Below are positions 54,077 through 62,794 of a stretch of 64,000 nucleotides of DNA, one piece after another. This DNA comes from Thiohalocapsa sp964524185. Lineage in GTDB: Bacteria; Pseudomonadota; Gammaproteobacteria; Chromatiales; Chromatiaceae. Position numbers and translations under genes: made by a program. The stretch lies in assembly GCA_964524185.1 (NCBI GenBank), contig CAZGCI010000006.1, positions 1-64,000 of the forward strand. Direction: 5' to 3'. Numbering within the stretch: the first letter of the stretch is position 1; each line of letters starts with the position of its first letter. A model generated the notes under the pieces. The model made no database searches, was not told the origin of the DNA, and saw only the letters and a list, made by a program, of their open reading frames with translations.

Positions 54077-54664
54077 GTGAGCGAAATATTACAGCCCCAA
54101 GCGGCGGCCGAGCTGCGGCCGGAAGACGACGACACCGCAGGCAGCCGCCATGCCGACCGTTGCGATGAGGTGTTGGTGGCCTTGCGCCGGGTGATCCGCG
54201 CCGTGGACCTCCACTCGCGCGCGCTGGTGCGCAGCCACGGCCTCACGGCACCGCAAGCCTTGGTAATGAAAGAGATCGTCGCCGCTGGGGAGCTGCCCGT
54301 GGGCGAGGTCGCGCAACGGGTGCACCTGAGCCACGCCACCATCACCGATATCGTGAACCGCCTGGAACGGCGCGGATTGGTGGCGCGCTCCCGCAGCGAG
54401 ACCGATCGCCGCCGCGTCCTGGTGCGCGGCACGCCAGAGGCCGCCGAAACACTCAAGCGCGCCCCGCCCTTGTTGCAGGACGCCTTCGCAGCGAGGTTCG
54501 TCAAGCTGGCGGATTGGGAGCAAACGCAGCTGCTGGCGTCACTGCAGCGCATTGCCGCGCTGATGGACGCCGAGCGCATCGACGCCGCACCTGTGCTCAC
54601 CGCGGGCAGCGTCGGGGAGACAGCGGAGGCGCCGACGGCTGGTGACGGCGGCGACGCTGTCTAG
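54077..54664 (+). CDS. MarR-family regulator divergent from betaine synthesis genes
   Basis: The 195-residue product has a MarR winged-helix domain: LTAPQALVMKEIVAAGELPV, the recognition region VAQRVHLSHATITDIVNRLE, and the wing RSRSETDRRRVLVRGTPEA. It has about 40 extra N-terminal and 30 extra C-terminal residues, both acidic and disordered. The start is GTG at 54077. Position and family resemble EctR, the MarR-type repressor of ectoine genes in methylotrophs; here the target would be the glycine betaine operon. That function is inference. Confidence 0.88.
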   Translation: MSEILQPQAAAELRPEDDDTAGSRHADRCDEVLVALRRVIRAVDLHSRALVRSHGLTAPQALVMKEIVAAGELPVGEVAQRVHLSHATITDIVNRLERRGLVARSRSETDRRRVLVRGTPEAAETLKRAPPLLQDAFAARFVKLADWEQTQLLASLQRIAALMDAERIDAAPVLTAGSVGETAEAPTAGDGGDAV

Positions 54665-54763
54665 TCGGGAACGGTCGGAGCGGGCGTGCAGCAACCCAAG
54701 CCGTCGGCGGCAGCCCTTAGTGTCAGCCTCAAGGCCGATGGACTGGGCCGACGGCAGGCGGCC

Positions 54764-55213
54764 CTACTCGAAGATCCAGGCGTCGGTCGCCCGCTCCCAG
54801 GTCACAAGTTCCTCGGGCTTGAACCACAGCGCGACCTCGCGGGCGCCATTGTCCGGGGAGTCGGAGCCGTGGGCGAGGTTGCGGCCCACGTCCATGCCGA
54901 AGTCGTGGCGAATGCTGCCGGGAGCGGCCTCGGAAGGTTTGGTGGCACCCAGGGTCTGCCGGACTGCGGCGACGGCATGCTTGCCCTCCCAGGCCATAGC
55001 CAGCACCGGGGCGCTGGTGATGTAAGCGATGAGGCCCGGGTAGAACGGCTTGTCCTTGAGCTCGGCGTAGTGCTCGGCGGCCAGCGTTTGCGGCACCTGC
55101 ATGAATTTGGCGCCGACGAGCTTGAGGCCACGGCGCTCCAAGCGGGCGAGAATCTCACCGACGAGGCCGCGCTGGACACCATCGGGCTTCACCATGACGA
55201 AGGTCTGTTCCAC
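54764..55213 (-). CDS. ndk: Nucleoside diphosphate kinase
   Basis: Ndk balances nucleoside triphosphates through a phospho-His intermediate. The 149-residue protein has TFVMVKPDGVQRGLVGEIL near the start and IRHDFGMDVGRNLAHGSDSP with the catalytic His. The C-terminus ERATDAWIFE is typical. Confidence 0.97.
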   Translation of the reverse strand: MEQTFVMVKPDGVQRGLVGEILARLERRGLKLVGAKFMQVPQTLAAEHYAELKDKPFYPGLIAYITSAPVLAMAWEGKHAVAAVRQTLGATKPSEAAPGSIRHDFGMDVGRNLAHGSDSPDNGAREVALWFKPEELVTWERATDAWIFE

Positions 55214-55659
55214 GGAATACTCCTAGAGTCTGTTACCGGCATCGGCCCTTAGAGACCGGCGCATCTTGAATCGCTGCGGTTGACGTCGCAGAACCGCCTG
55301 CGGCGCGGATGATAGCCGGCGCAACCTCGCCTGTCGCGGCACATCCGCGCCCGAGCCAACCGCCCTGCGGCGCGTGATGCCGTGTCTGCGGCGCTTTTCT
55401 CGGGCGGCCCCGCGCGGCCGAGCCACGCCAGGAGAGCACGACAACGACGCCACCCAGCTGGTGGCGCGCGCCGTGGCCACCGTACCACTAGCCTGTGAGG
55501 GCACCCCGCCCACAGACGGCGCCCACAGACGGCAATTGGCAATGCCGTCATCCTTTCGCAACCGGCGTAGGCCGGCAGCTCGGTTACACTGCAGCGAGAC
55601 GCCAAACCTGCCACGAGGCCGTGCAAGGACGCCAACGCCCGAGCTTGGAGACCCCGACC
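55214..55659. other. Divergent ndk / phoX-like intergenic region
   Basis: 446 bp with no credible gene. Promoters for both sides are expected, but none is distinctive. Confidence 0.45.
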
Positions 55660-57771
55660 GTGTCCCAAACCGACGACCGGCGCGCCGGTCACACCGCCGA
55701 CCCCGACGACGTCCCCATCAACCCAACCAGCGCGCCGAGCCTCGCGGACCTGATCCAGCGCCGCTTGAGCCGCCGCGATCTGCTGCGCGGTGCACTGGGG
55801 GCCGCGGCGGCCGGCCCCCTCGCGGCTCTCGGCGCGGACACTGCCGCGGGTGCCGAGCCGGCGACTCGGCCCGCGGCAACGGGGGGCAATCCCACCCGCT
55901 TTGCCTTCCCGGAGATTGCGCGCGGCGTCGATGGCACCCATCACGTCGCCGCCGGCTACAGCGCAGACATCCTGATACGCTGGGGCGACCCGCTGTTGCC
56001 CGGTGCACCGCCCTTCGACCCGCAGCGGCAGAGCGCAACCGCGCAGAGCAGCCAGTTCGGCTACAACAACGACTTCATCGGCTACATCCCCCTACCACTC
56101 GGCTCGAACAACAGCGAGCACGGGCTCCTGTGCGTCAACCACGAATACACCAACACCGAGCTCATGTTTCCCGGCCTGGCCAGCGCCGCCGACCCGCTCG
56201 CCGCGGTGACCCGCGCCATGGCCGAGACCGAAATGGCGGCCCATGGCGGCTCCGTCATCGAGATCCAGCGGGCGGACGGGCAGTGGCGGCCGGTGTTGGG
56301 CGGCAGCTTCAACCGGCGCATCGATGCGTTGCGCACGCCCATCCGCATTTCGGGCCCCGCCGCCGGGCATCCACGGCTGTGTACTAGCGCGGACCCAACC
56401 GGTCGGCAGGTCATCGGCACGCTGAACAACTGCGCCGGCGGCATCACCCCCTGGGGCACCTACCTGATGGCGGAGGAGAACTTCCACCTCTACTTTGCCG
56501 GCCACCTGGACGGCCACCCGGAGCAGCGCAACTACGCGCGCTGCGGCATGCCGGCCCCGCGCTATGCTTGGTCAAGGCACCACCGCCGCTTCGACCTCAA
56601 CGCCGAGCCCAATGAGGCCAACCGCTTCGGCTGGATCGTGGAGGTGGACCCCTTCGACCCCGAGGCCATGCCGGTGAAGCGCACCGCGCTCGGGCGCTTC
56701 AAGCACGAGGGCGCCGAGACCATCATCAATGGCGACGGCCGGCTCGTGGTCTACTCCGGCGACGACCAGGCGTTCGAGTACTTGTATAAGTTCGTCAGCG
56801 CGGGCACCGTCACGCCGCTGCCAGGCCTCGCCGCCGAGACCTATGCCGGGCGCATCGACGCCGATGGCCGGGTGCAATTCCGCCGACAGGACCTACGCCG
56901 GCGCATGGGCGAGGCCCGCGCCGCCAACCGCGATCTGCTGGACCACGGGATCCTCTACGTCGCCCGGCTGGACGCCGACGGCGGCCTCACCTGGCTGCCC
57001 CTAGTGCACGGGCAGGGCCCGCTCACCGCCGCGCACGGCTTCCACGCGCAGGCCGACGTGCTCATCGAGACCCGCCGCGCCGCCACGCTGCTCGGGGCAA
57101 CGCCCATGGATCGCCCGGAGGACGTCGAGCCCAACCCCCACACGGGTAAAGTCTACGTCGCCCTCACCAACAACGCCGCGCGCGGCGAGCCGGGACAGCC
57201 CGGCGCTGATGCCGCCAACCCCCGCACGGGCAACCTCTGGGGCCAGATGTTGGAGATCACGCCGAGCGATGGCGACCACGCCGCCGACACGGCGCGTTGG
57301 GATCTGCTGGTGCGTGCCGGCGACCCCGCCGACGCCGCGGTCGCGGCCCATTGGCACCCGGCCACCAGCGAGAACGGCTGGTTCGCCTGCCCGGACAACT
57401 GCGCCGTGGACCCAGCCGGGCGCCTGTGGATCGCCACCGACCAGGGCTCTGGCTGGAAAGCGGCCTCCGGCGGCGCCGACGGCATCTGGGCGCTGGAAAC
57501 CGACGGGCCGGGCCGCGGCACCGGGCGTATGTTCTTCCGCGTGCCCGTCGGCGCGGAGCTCTGCGGCCCGCGCTTTACGCCGGACGGGCGCACGCTGTTC
57601 GTCGCCGTGCAACACCCGGCGGCCGACGGCACCGAGGACTACCCGGGCTTTGCACGCAGGTCCACCTTCGAAGACCCCGCCACCCGCTGGCCGGACTTCC
57701 GTGACCATGTCCCGCCGCGCCCGTCCGTGGTCGCCATCACCAAGGATGACGGCGGCGAGATCGGGGGCTGA
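55660..57771 (+). CDS. PhoX-family (DUF839) alkaline phosphatase-like protein
   Basis: PhoX enzymes are Tat-exported calcium/iron phosphatases. The 703-residue product has a Tat signal at residues 37-60 (SRRDLLRGALGAAAAGPLAA). Family motifs are FGYNNDFIGYIPLP, LLCVNHEYTNTELMFPG, NCAGGITPWGTYLMAEEN, GRFKHEGAETIINGDGRLVV, DRPEDVEPNPHTGKVYVALT and PDNCAVDPAGRLWIATDQ. The GTG at 55660 lies 11 bases after a GGAG; the frame is open upstream without family similarity. The stop overlaps the glycerate kinase start by one base (TGATG). Phosphate scavenging is the likely role. Confidence 0.92.
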   Translation: MSQTDDRRAGHTADPDDVPINPTSAPSLADLIQRRLSRRDLLRGALGAAAAGPLAALGADTAAGAEPATRPAATGGNPTRFAFPEIARGVDGTHHVAAGYSADILIRWGDPLLPGAPPFDPQRQSATAQSSQFGYNNDFIGYIPLPLGSNNSEHGLLCVNHEYTNTELMFPGLASAADPLAAVTRAMAETEMAAHGGSVIEIQRADGQWRPVLGGSFNRRIDALRTPIRISGPAAGHPRLCTSADPTGRQVIGTLNNCAGGITPWGTYLMAEENFHLYFAGHLDGHPEQRNYARCGMPAPRYAWSRHHRRFDLNAEPNEANRFGWIVEVDPFDPEAMPVKRTALGRFKHEGAETIINGDGRLVVYSGDDQAFEYLYKFVSAGTVTPLPGLAAETYAGRIDADGRVQFRRQDLRRRMGEARAANRDLLDHGILYVARLDADGGLTWLPLVHGQGPLTAAHGFHAQADVLIETRRAATLLGATPMDRPEDVEPNPHTGKVYVALTNNAARGEPGQPGADAANPRTGNLWGQMLEITPSDGDHAADTARWDLLVRAGDPADAAVAAHWHPATSENGWFACPDNCAVDPAGRLWIATDQGSGWKAASGGADGIWALETDGPGRGTGRMFFRVPVGAELCGPRFTPDGRTLFVAVQHPAADGTEDYPGFARRSTFEDPATRWPDFRDHVPPRPSVVAITKDDGGEIGG

Positions 57772-58906
57772 TGCCCAAGATCCTGCTCGCCCCCAACGCC
57801 CTGAAGGGCAGCTGCACCGCCACCGCGGCGGCAGCCGCCATGGCGCTCGCCGCGGGGGCCGGCATCGAGCACGTGCNNNNNNNNNNGCGTCGCCCGCGCG
57901 CTGCCGGATGCGCAGCAGGTCGAGCTGCCGGTGGCCGACGGCGGCGACGGGCTGGCGGAGGTGCTGAGGGCGGCATTGGACGCCGAGGATCGCCGGGTCC
58001 GGGTCACCGGTCCGCGCTTCGCCCCACTGGATGCAATGCTCCTCTGGAGCCCGCGCCGGTGCACCGCTGTGGTCGAGATGGCGCTGGCCAGCGGCGTCGC
58101 GCTGCTCCCTGCGCGCGCACGCGACGCCACCGCCACCACCACGCTCGGCACCGGCGAGCTGCTGCGCGCGGCGCTGGACCTCGGGGCAACGCAGATCATC
58201 GTCGGCTTGGGCGGCAGCGCCACCAACGACGGCGGCATCGGCATGGCCCAAGCCCTCGGCTGGCGCTTTTTGGATGCCGCCGACCAACCCGTCGACCCGG
58301 TGGGCGGCCGGCTCGCCGACATCGCCCGCATCGACGGTGCCGGTCGAGATCCGCGTCTGCAGCGGGTCCGCATCGCCGCGGTTTGTGACGTCGACAACCC
58401 CCTCACCGGCCCCNNNNNNNNNNCAGGTCGCCGCCCTCGACGCCGGACTCGCCCACCTCGCGATCCTCATCGAGCGCGACCTCGGCCGGAGCGTCGCCCA
58501 GCTGCCCGGCGCCGGTGCCGCCGGCGGCATCGGCGCCGGCCTCGTCACCTTCGCCAACGCCACGCTCACGCCCGGCGCCGAGCTGGTGCTGGACCTGCTG
58601 GAGCTAGATCGCCACCTCGCGGGCGCCGACTTGGTGCTGACCGCCGAGGGCCGCATCGACGACCAAACCGCTCATGGCAAGGCGCCGGCCGCGGTCGCGG
58701 CTCGCGCCAAGGCCAAACGCGTGCCGTGCATCGCCATCGCCGGCGGCATCGGGCCGCACATCGGGGGGCTGCACGACCTCGGCATCGACGCCGTGTTCAG
58801 TCTCTGTCGCGGCCCGACGACCCTGGACGCAGCGCAGGCGAATGCCGAATCCCTCCTGGCGGACGCAGCAGAGCAGGTCGCACGGGCCTTTTTTGCGGGC
58901 CGGTGA
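57771..58906 (+). CDS. Glycerate 2-kinase, interrupted by two assembly gaps
   Basis: The enzyme phosphorylates D-glycerate. Three blocks in three frames make up the gene. The start is KILLAPNALKGSCTATAAAA. After gap 1 come VELPVADGGDGLAEVL, IIVGLGGSATNDGGIGMAQA and AVCDVDNPLTGP. After gap 2 come PGAGAAGGIGAGLVTF, LTAEGRIDDQTAHGKAP and CIAIAGGIGPHI. All are GlxK/GarK motifs. Frame changes occur only at the two N runs, and both are consistent with missing lengths divisible by three, so the gene is probably whole. Gap 2 replaces about 15-20 codons normally found between CDVDNPLTGP and the following helix. Confidence 0.9.
57877..57886. other. Assembly gap (10 N)
   Basis: Placeholder of ten N inside the glycerate kinase gene. 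The product before it reads LAAGAGIEHV, where related kinases run straight on to a segment like the one after the gap, so the flank itself may be locally misassembled. Confidence 0.95.
58414..58423. other. Assembly gap (10 N)
   Basis: Second placeholder of ten N in the glycerate kinase gene, just after CDVDNPLTGP. Related proteins have a conserved Gly/Ala-rich segment here that is missing. Confidence 0.95.
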
Positions 58907-58989
58907 AGCGCTCAACGCGCCCTTGACCGCGCCGGGCCGCATCGCGATGGCGTTTGGACGTGACCGCCTGGCTCAGCGGCGCGACCGGC

Positions 58990-60012
58990 TCAGCCGTTGG
59001 TGCGTCGGCGCGCGCCAGACTGCAGCGCCTGCGCCGCCTGCTGCTCCCCGATCTCGATCAGCTCCTGCGCCCGGTGGAATTCATGCGCCTGGCAGACGTT
59101 GCGCGGGATGTTGACAATGACATCCGGCGTATAGGTGGCGAGCTTCACGGCGGTGATGGCGTTCTGCATGGTCTCGATGGACCGACTGACCAGCTCGAAG
59201 ACATCGAGGCCCCGCTCCTCCGCGGCCGACTCGGAGTCGCCTTTGAAGCTGTCGGTGATGTCATCGAGGAAGGCGAGAATACGCCCGTGGAGATTATCGT
59301 CGCGTTTGGCCGCGTGGGCTGGCCCGGCGTCCCCTGTCGCGCTCTCGCCCTCGGCGTCCGGCTCCGGCAGTGCCGGCGGCGCCTGCGGCGGCCAGGATGT
59401 ACCGTCGTCATTGCCGTTGAGGTTCACCGCGACGGTGAACTCGGTAAGGTCGCGGAAGGTGGGCGCGATGGGCACGGGATTCAGCAGGCCGCCATCGACG
59501 AGCCGATAGCCCATGTAGTCATGGGGCATGAACACCGTCGGCACGGCGATGGACGCCCGAATGGCGTCGAACAGCGGCCCCTTGGAGATCCACACCTCAC
59601 GCTGACGCTCGATGTCCGTGGCCACGGCCGTGAAAGTGACGGGGAGATCCTCAATGCGATGCTCCCCCACCAGCTCCCGCAAGGTCCCAATGATCCGGTC
59701 ACCCTTGATCAGGCCGCCGCGGGACCAGGACAGATCCAGAAAGCGCAGCACATCGGCTTGGCGCAGCGCACACACCCAGTCCCGATACACGTTGAGCCGG
59801 CCCGCGGCGTGGATGCCACCCACCAGCGCACCCATGGAGCAGCCGGCGATGGACTCGATGCGGTAGCCGTTGGCCGTCAGCCATTGGATAACCCCGATGT
59901 GCGCAAGCCCACGGGCGCCGCCACTACCGAGCACAAGCGAGACACGGGTGCCCGAGTCCGAGTCCGAGTCCGAGTCCGAGCCTGGGCCCGTTTTGGAGCG
60001 CCGTTGGCTCAT
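58990..60012 (-). CDS. Patatin-like phospholipase (RssA-type)
   Basis: The 340-residue product has an oxyanion loop VLGSGGARGLAHIGVI, the nucleophile elbow AGCSMGALVGG (GxSxG) and the second catalytic residue in RLVDGGLLNPVP. This is the Ser/Asp dyad of bacterial patatins, which cleave acyl esters. The middle region is acidic and Pro-rich (PALPEPDAEGESATGD), and the C-terminal helical part (FELVSRSIETMQNAITAVKL) is RssA-like. The N-terminus has an SDSDSDSDS repeat. No signal peptide is seen. Confidence 0.92.
   Translation of the reverse strand: MSQRRSKTGPGSDSDSDSDSGTRVSLVLGSGGARGLAHIGVIQWLTANGYRIESIAGCSMGALVGGIHAAGRLNVYRDWVCALRQADVLRFLDLSWSRGGLIKGDRIIGTLRELVGEHRIEDLPVTFTAVATDIERQREVWISKGPLFDAIRASIAVPTVFMPHDYMGYRLVDGGLLNPVPIAPTFRDLTEFTVAVNLNGNDDGTSWPPQAPPALPEPDAEGESATGDAGPAHAAKRDDNLHGRILAFLDDITDSFKGDSESAAEERGLDVFELVSRSIETMQNAITAVKLATYTPDVIVNIPRNVCQAHEFHRAQELIEIGEQQAAQALQSGARRRTNG
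59954..59979. repeat. Hexanucleotide repeat in the patatin N-terminus
   Basis: Four GAGTCC units (plus strand) encode alternating Ser-Asp residues near position 12-20 of the patatin protein. Unit length preserves the frame. Confidence 0.9.
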
Positions 60013-60445
60013 CCGCAGAAACCTCCACAGAAGTTATATAAAACAATCAGTTAAAAGACAACCAAGGCGGGCGATGCCCACTGCGTCGTCGGCCCCGCTT
60101 CCAGTAGAGCACAATCGCAAAGACCCGCCGGAATACAACTGGCGTCTTTATCGCAATCGGAGACATCATGCAACTCGGACATAAGCATCGTGATGGCTAC
60201 CAGGTTGCGGGTGCGACCTTCCGATAAGGGACGCTGTTGTCCGACGTTGGCACTTTGGGGCGAGATGAAACGACGAAACACACGAAAGGCGCGAAAGGGA
60301 TGGCCGGGAAAATCCTGTTGGAGCACAGCCGTCGAGTCAGCTTTGACCTACACAGTCGCGCCGTCGCGCACGGTGCGCGAAGGGCTGCGTCGCCTCGCGT
60401 CGGGTTTACGGTAGACGCAAAGCGCTGAACTCGAGCAGGCGACGG
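60013..60445. other. Spacer between the patatin gene and the DGR
   Basis: 433 bp without a supported gene. Short frames have no family resemblance. It contains the dispersed repeat at 60273-60296 and marks the downstream edge of the retroelement. Confidence 0.5.
60273..60296. repeat. Dispersed 24-bp repeat, copy related to 51754-51777
   Basis: ACGAAACAC at the start and GCGCGAAA at the end match the left arm of the 51.75-kb inverted repeat. Overall 21 of 24 bases agree without gaps. The element is not an inverted repeat here. Confidence 0.7.
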
Positions 60446-61924
60446 TCAACAGCGCCTCGGTACGAGTCGCCAGAGCGGTCGGCGCTCACGGATCCTGGTC
60501 CAGCACTGCTCCGTCTGCGTCGCCACGAGGATGGAACGCCCGTCGCGCAAGAGAAGGCGGGCGTATCGGCGCGCCAACGTCAGCGGAAAGCCAAAGCGGG
60601 CCCCGCGCCGATTCTCCGCCAAGGGTTCGAGGCCGAGGCGCTGTGCCAACAACGCGTCGTCGGCACCGTAGAATTCATAGAAGCGCCCCACCTGGAAGAA
60701 CACCACATCGCCAGGGAAGCGCTGGCGCAGCCAGCCATACTGCGCGCGCACCGAGGTCAACTGGGGCGGCACCCGGTCCTTGCGCAGCAGCTTGCCGCTC
60801 GCAGCATCCAGCGCAAAGAACTCCTGTAGAAAGGCAAAACGCCGCCAGAGGCTGCTCCAGAGCCGTTGGCTGTTGGCCTTGCCGAGGTGACCACGGTAAG
60901 AAGCAAGCACGGCGTACAGCGCGTCGAGCAGCACGGGCTCGAAGCGAAAGCGCCGCAGCAGCCGCCCCTCTCCAACCAGCTCGGCCTCGAAGGCCAGCAG
61001 CCGCGCGCGCAGGTTATTGACCACGCGCCGGCGCACCAAGCGGTAGTCCCGGCGCACGATGTAGCCGAGAAAGTCCACCCCGTCGGACAAGGGTCGCAGC
61101 CGCTGGCGCGGATTCAGCTCCAGCTGCAGTGTCTGGTCGAGGTAGCCCTCGATGGCGGCCCGCCACTCCCCCAGCTGCTCGGGATCATCGGACAGCAGCA
61201 CGAAGTCATCACAGTAGCGCAGGTAATGCCGACAGCGCAGCATATGCTTGACGAACTGGTCGAGACCATTGAGATACACATTGGCGAAGAACTGGCTGTT
61301 CAAGTTGCCGATCGGCAGCCCCTTGCCCGGCTCACAGCGCAGCAGGCTCTTATGCGCCGGCACCCGCGCCAGCTCGCCGGGCGCGCCCTTCGGGATATGC
61401 CCCTCGGTGCAGTCGTGGAACACCAACAGCTCGGTCAGCCAGCGGGCGTCGGCGTCGGCGATGTGCGGTTCCAGTAGCCGCCACAGGATGGCCTTGTCGA
61501 TGCGCGGAAAGTAATTGCGGATATCGAGCTGCAGGTACCAGCCGCGGCGCTGGCCGTTGGCCGTCACCTGGCGGGTGAACCGCTGCAGCCGGTCCACGGC
61601 CGCATGCACGCCCTTGCCCTTGCGGCAGGCGTAGGAGTCGTGGATGAAGACTCGCTCCCAATACTGCTCCAGGTCGCCCACCAGCACATGGTGGACCACC
61701 CGGTCGCGGAAGTCCGCGGCGAAGATCTCGCGCAGCTTGGGGCGCTTGGTAACGAAGCAGACAGACGGGCCTGGCCGATAGTCACGGCCTTGCAGCGCCT
61801 CACTGAGCGCCAGCAGGTTCAGCTCCTGCTGGGCCTCGAAGCGCAGGGCGTTCATGGTATTGCGCTTGTTGCGCCGGCAGCCGAGGTAGTGGCGATACAG
61901 GTTCTCGTAGGAGAACAGGGTCAT
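60446..61924 (-). CDS. DGR reverse transcriptase with C-terminal MutS-domain-I-like extension
   Basis: The 492-residue protein starts with ATG 34 bp after TR. The RT domain (about residues 25-330) has WYLQLDIRNYFPRID (motif with the first catalytic Asp), the DGR-typical KGLPIGNLNSQFFANVYLN in place of the QGSP motif of other RTs, RYCDDFVLLSDD (catalytic YCDD; other DGR RTs mostly have Val, Met or Ala at the second place), and VDFLGYIVRRDYRLVRRRV. No maturase or endonuclease domain is present. From about residue 395 the sequence QYGWLRQRFPGDVVFFQVG, then GRFYEFYGADDALLAQRL and ARYARLLLRDGRSILVATQT, follows the layout of MutS domain I, including its Phe-x-Glu motif. It would copy TR RNA into mutagenised cDNA. 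Confidence 0.95.
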   Translation of the reverse strand: MTLFSYENLYRHYLGCRRNKRNTMNALRFEAQQELNLLALSEALQGRDYRPGPSVCFVTKRPKLREIFAADFRDRVVHHVLVGDLEQYWERVFIHDSYACRKGKGVHAAVDRLQRFTRQVTANGQRRGWYLQLDIRNYFPRIDKAILWRLLEPHIADADARWLTELLVFHDCTEGHIPKGAPGELARVPAHKSLLRCEPGKGLPIGNLNSQFFANVYLNGLDQFVKHMLRCRHYLRYCDDFVLLSDDPEQLGEWRAAIEGYLDQTLQLELNPRQRLRPLSDGVDFLGYIVRRDYRLVRRRVVNNLRARLLAFEAELVGEGRLLRRFRFEPVLLDALYAVLASYRGHLGKANSQRLWSSLWRRFAFLQEFFALDAASGKLLRKDRVPPQLTSVRAQYGWLRQRFPGDVVFFQVGRFYEFYGADDALLAQRLGLEPLAENRRGARFGFPLTLARRYARLLLRDGRSILVATQTEQCWTRIRERRPLWRLVPRRC

Positions 61925-61958
61925 CGACCACGACCCCTAGCGGCAGCGGGCATCATTC

Positions 61959-62086
61959 TCCGGGGCGAACCGCCCAGACATAGTTCTGGTTGTTCTTGTC
62001 GTTGTTGTTCTGGTTGCCATTGTTGGCATTGAAGTTCCACGCGTTCGTTGGATTCGGCGCGAACTCCGTACCAGACCAGTACACGG
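61959..62086 (-). repeat. DGR template repeat (TR)
   Basis: 128 bp, matched to VR at 62906-63036. The ends are identical (24 bases at the low end from CCGGGGCGAACC, and 37 bases at the high end through ACCAGACCAGTACACGG). In coding sense the core is rich in AAC codons; read in frame it would give Asn-rich NANNGNQNNNDKNNQN. TR is non-coding here: its frame meets a stop upstream. It occupies the leader just before the RT start, as in the Bordetella phage system. Confidence 0.96.
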
Positions 62087-62241
62087 GCAGCGCTTTGCCC
62101 AGCCACTTTCCGGCATCCACCGGACCGGTTCCCGGTCAGAGGGTGCCCCACCGGTTGGGAATCCCGTCTGGGGTATCCCGCCCTGTATCGGCATGCCTGC
62201 CGCCGCTCGGCGCAGCGGCTGGCGGGCTGGGCGCACAATGA
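62087..62241 (-). other. Avd-TR spacer with possible target-gene remnant
   Basis: 155 bp. In the TR reading frame the bases before TR encode GPVDAGKWLGKALPVYWSGTEF before a TGA stops the frame upstream. This resembles a DUF1566 target flank different from the present target (FANFRQSVYWSG), so TR may derive from a second target gene copy. Confidence 0.45.
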
Positions 62242-62679
62242 TCAATCGGCACGCGTCGGCCGGCCCGCCGCCGCATCGCTGCGGCGCCGACGCCGGCCGG
62301 CTTCTGGCCCCCGTTGCCTCTGCGCGCCCAGCTCGGCCGTCACGCTTCTCAGCCAGCCCTCGTTCTGTCTGCAAACCGAGGCCACCTGTTCCACCGTGAA
62401 CTGGTAGGCCGCAAAACTCTTGAACGCCTGGACCTCCTTGGCCAGACGGATCAGGATCAGCAGCTCCTCGAGCTGCCCGCGCAGCGCGCGCAAGGCTGGG
62501 GCCTTGTCGCGCTCGCCATTGGCGCGGATGATCTGGGCGACGATCTCACGGCTCTTCTGCCGCAGCTCGATGCCCAGGCTGTATTTGTGGTAACGGCTGA
62601 AGCCGGCGACGACCTTCTCGACGTGCACCGCCACGTCCATCGCCTGCTTGTAGATCGGTAGGTGTTCGTAGCGGGCCAT
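62242..62679 (-). CDS. avd: DGR accessory protein Avd (four-helix bundle)
   Basis: Avd is a small basic four-helix-bundle protein that forms a pentamer, binds the RT and the template RNA, and is needed for retrohoming. The 145-residue product has the familiar bacterial Avd wording: MARYEHLPIYKQAMDVAVHV, then FSRYHKYSLGIELRQKSREI, LEELLILIRLAKEVQAFKSF and CRQNEGWLRSV. An Arg-rich tail (about residues 118-145, with GRRRRRS) exceeds the usual length and may help bind nucleic acid. It lies between the target gene and TR. Confidence 0.93.
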   Translation of the reverse strand: MARYEHLPIYKQAMDVAVHVEKVVAGFSRYHKYSLGIELRQKSREIVAQIIRANGERDKAPALRALRGQLEELLILIRLAKEVQAFKSFAAYQFTVEQVASVCRQNEGWLRSVTAELGAQRQRGPEAGRRRRRSDAAAGRPTRAD

Positions 62680-62794
62680 CGCCTGCTCGCACGCTCAACT
62701 CAAAGCACGACGCCGCGCTCGCGCTGCGCGCGAGCCGGGGGGAAGTCTCCCCCCGGACCCCCCTCGAAAGGGCCAAATCATCCAAAGCACCGAA

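Noticed and set aside
57771..58906. Glycerate kinase as a frameshifted pseudogene
   Set aside because: Frame changes occur only at runs of N, and all motifs are present in order, so assembly gaps explain them.
60190..60428. Short plus-strand frames between patatin and the DGR
   Set aside because: No recognisable domain and no ribosome-binding site; the stretch includes a dispersed repeat copy.
60446..61924. Retron or group II intron reverse transcriptase
   Set aside because: No msr/msd-like RNA, no maturase or endonuclease domain and no intron domain V. The GLPIGNLNSQ motif, avd, and an adenine-biased TR/VR pair identify a DGR.
62314..62661. 115-residue plus-strand frame opposite avd
   Set aside because: It is the antisense shadow of avd, whose product has clear family similarity.
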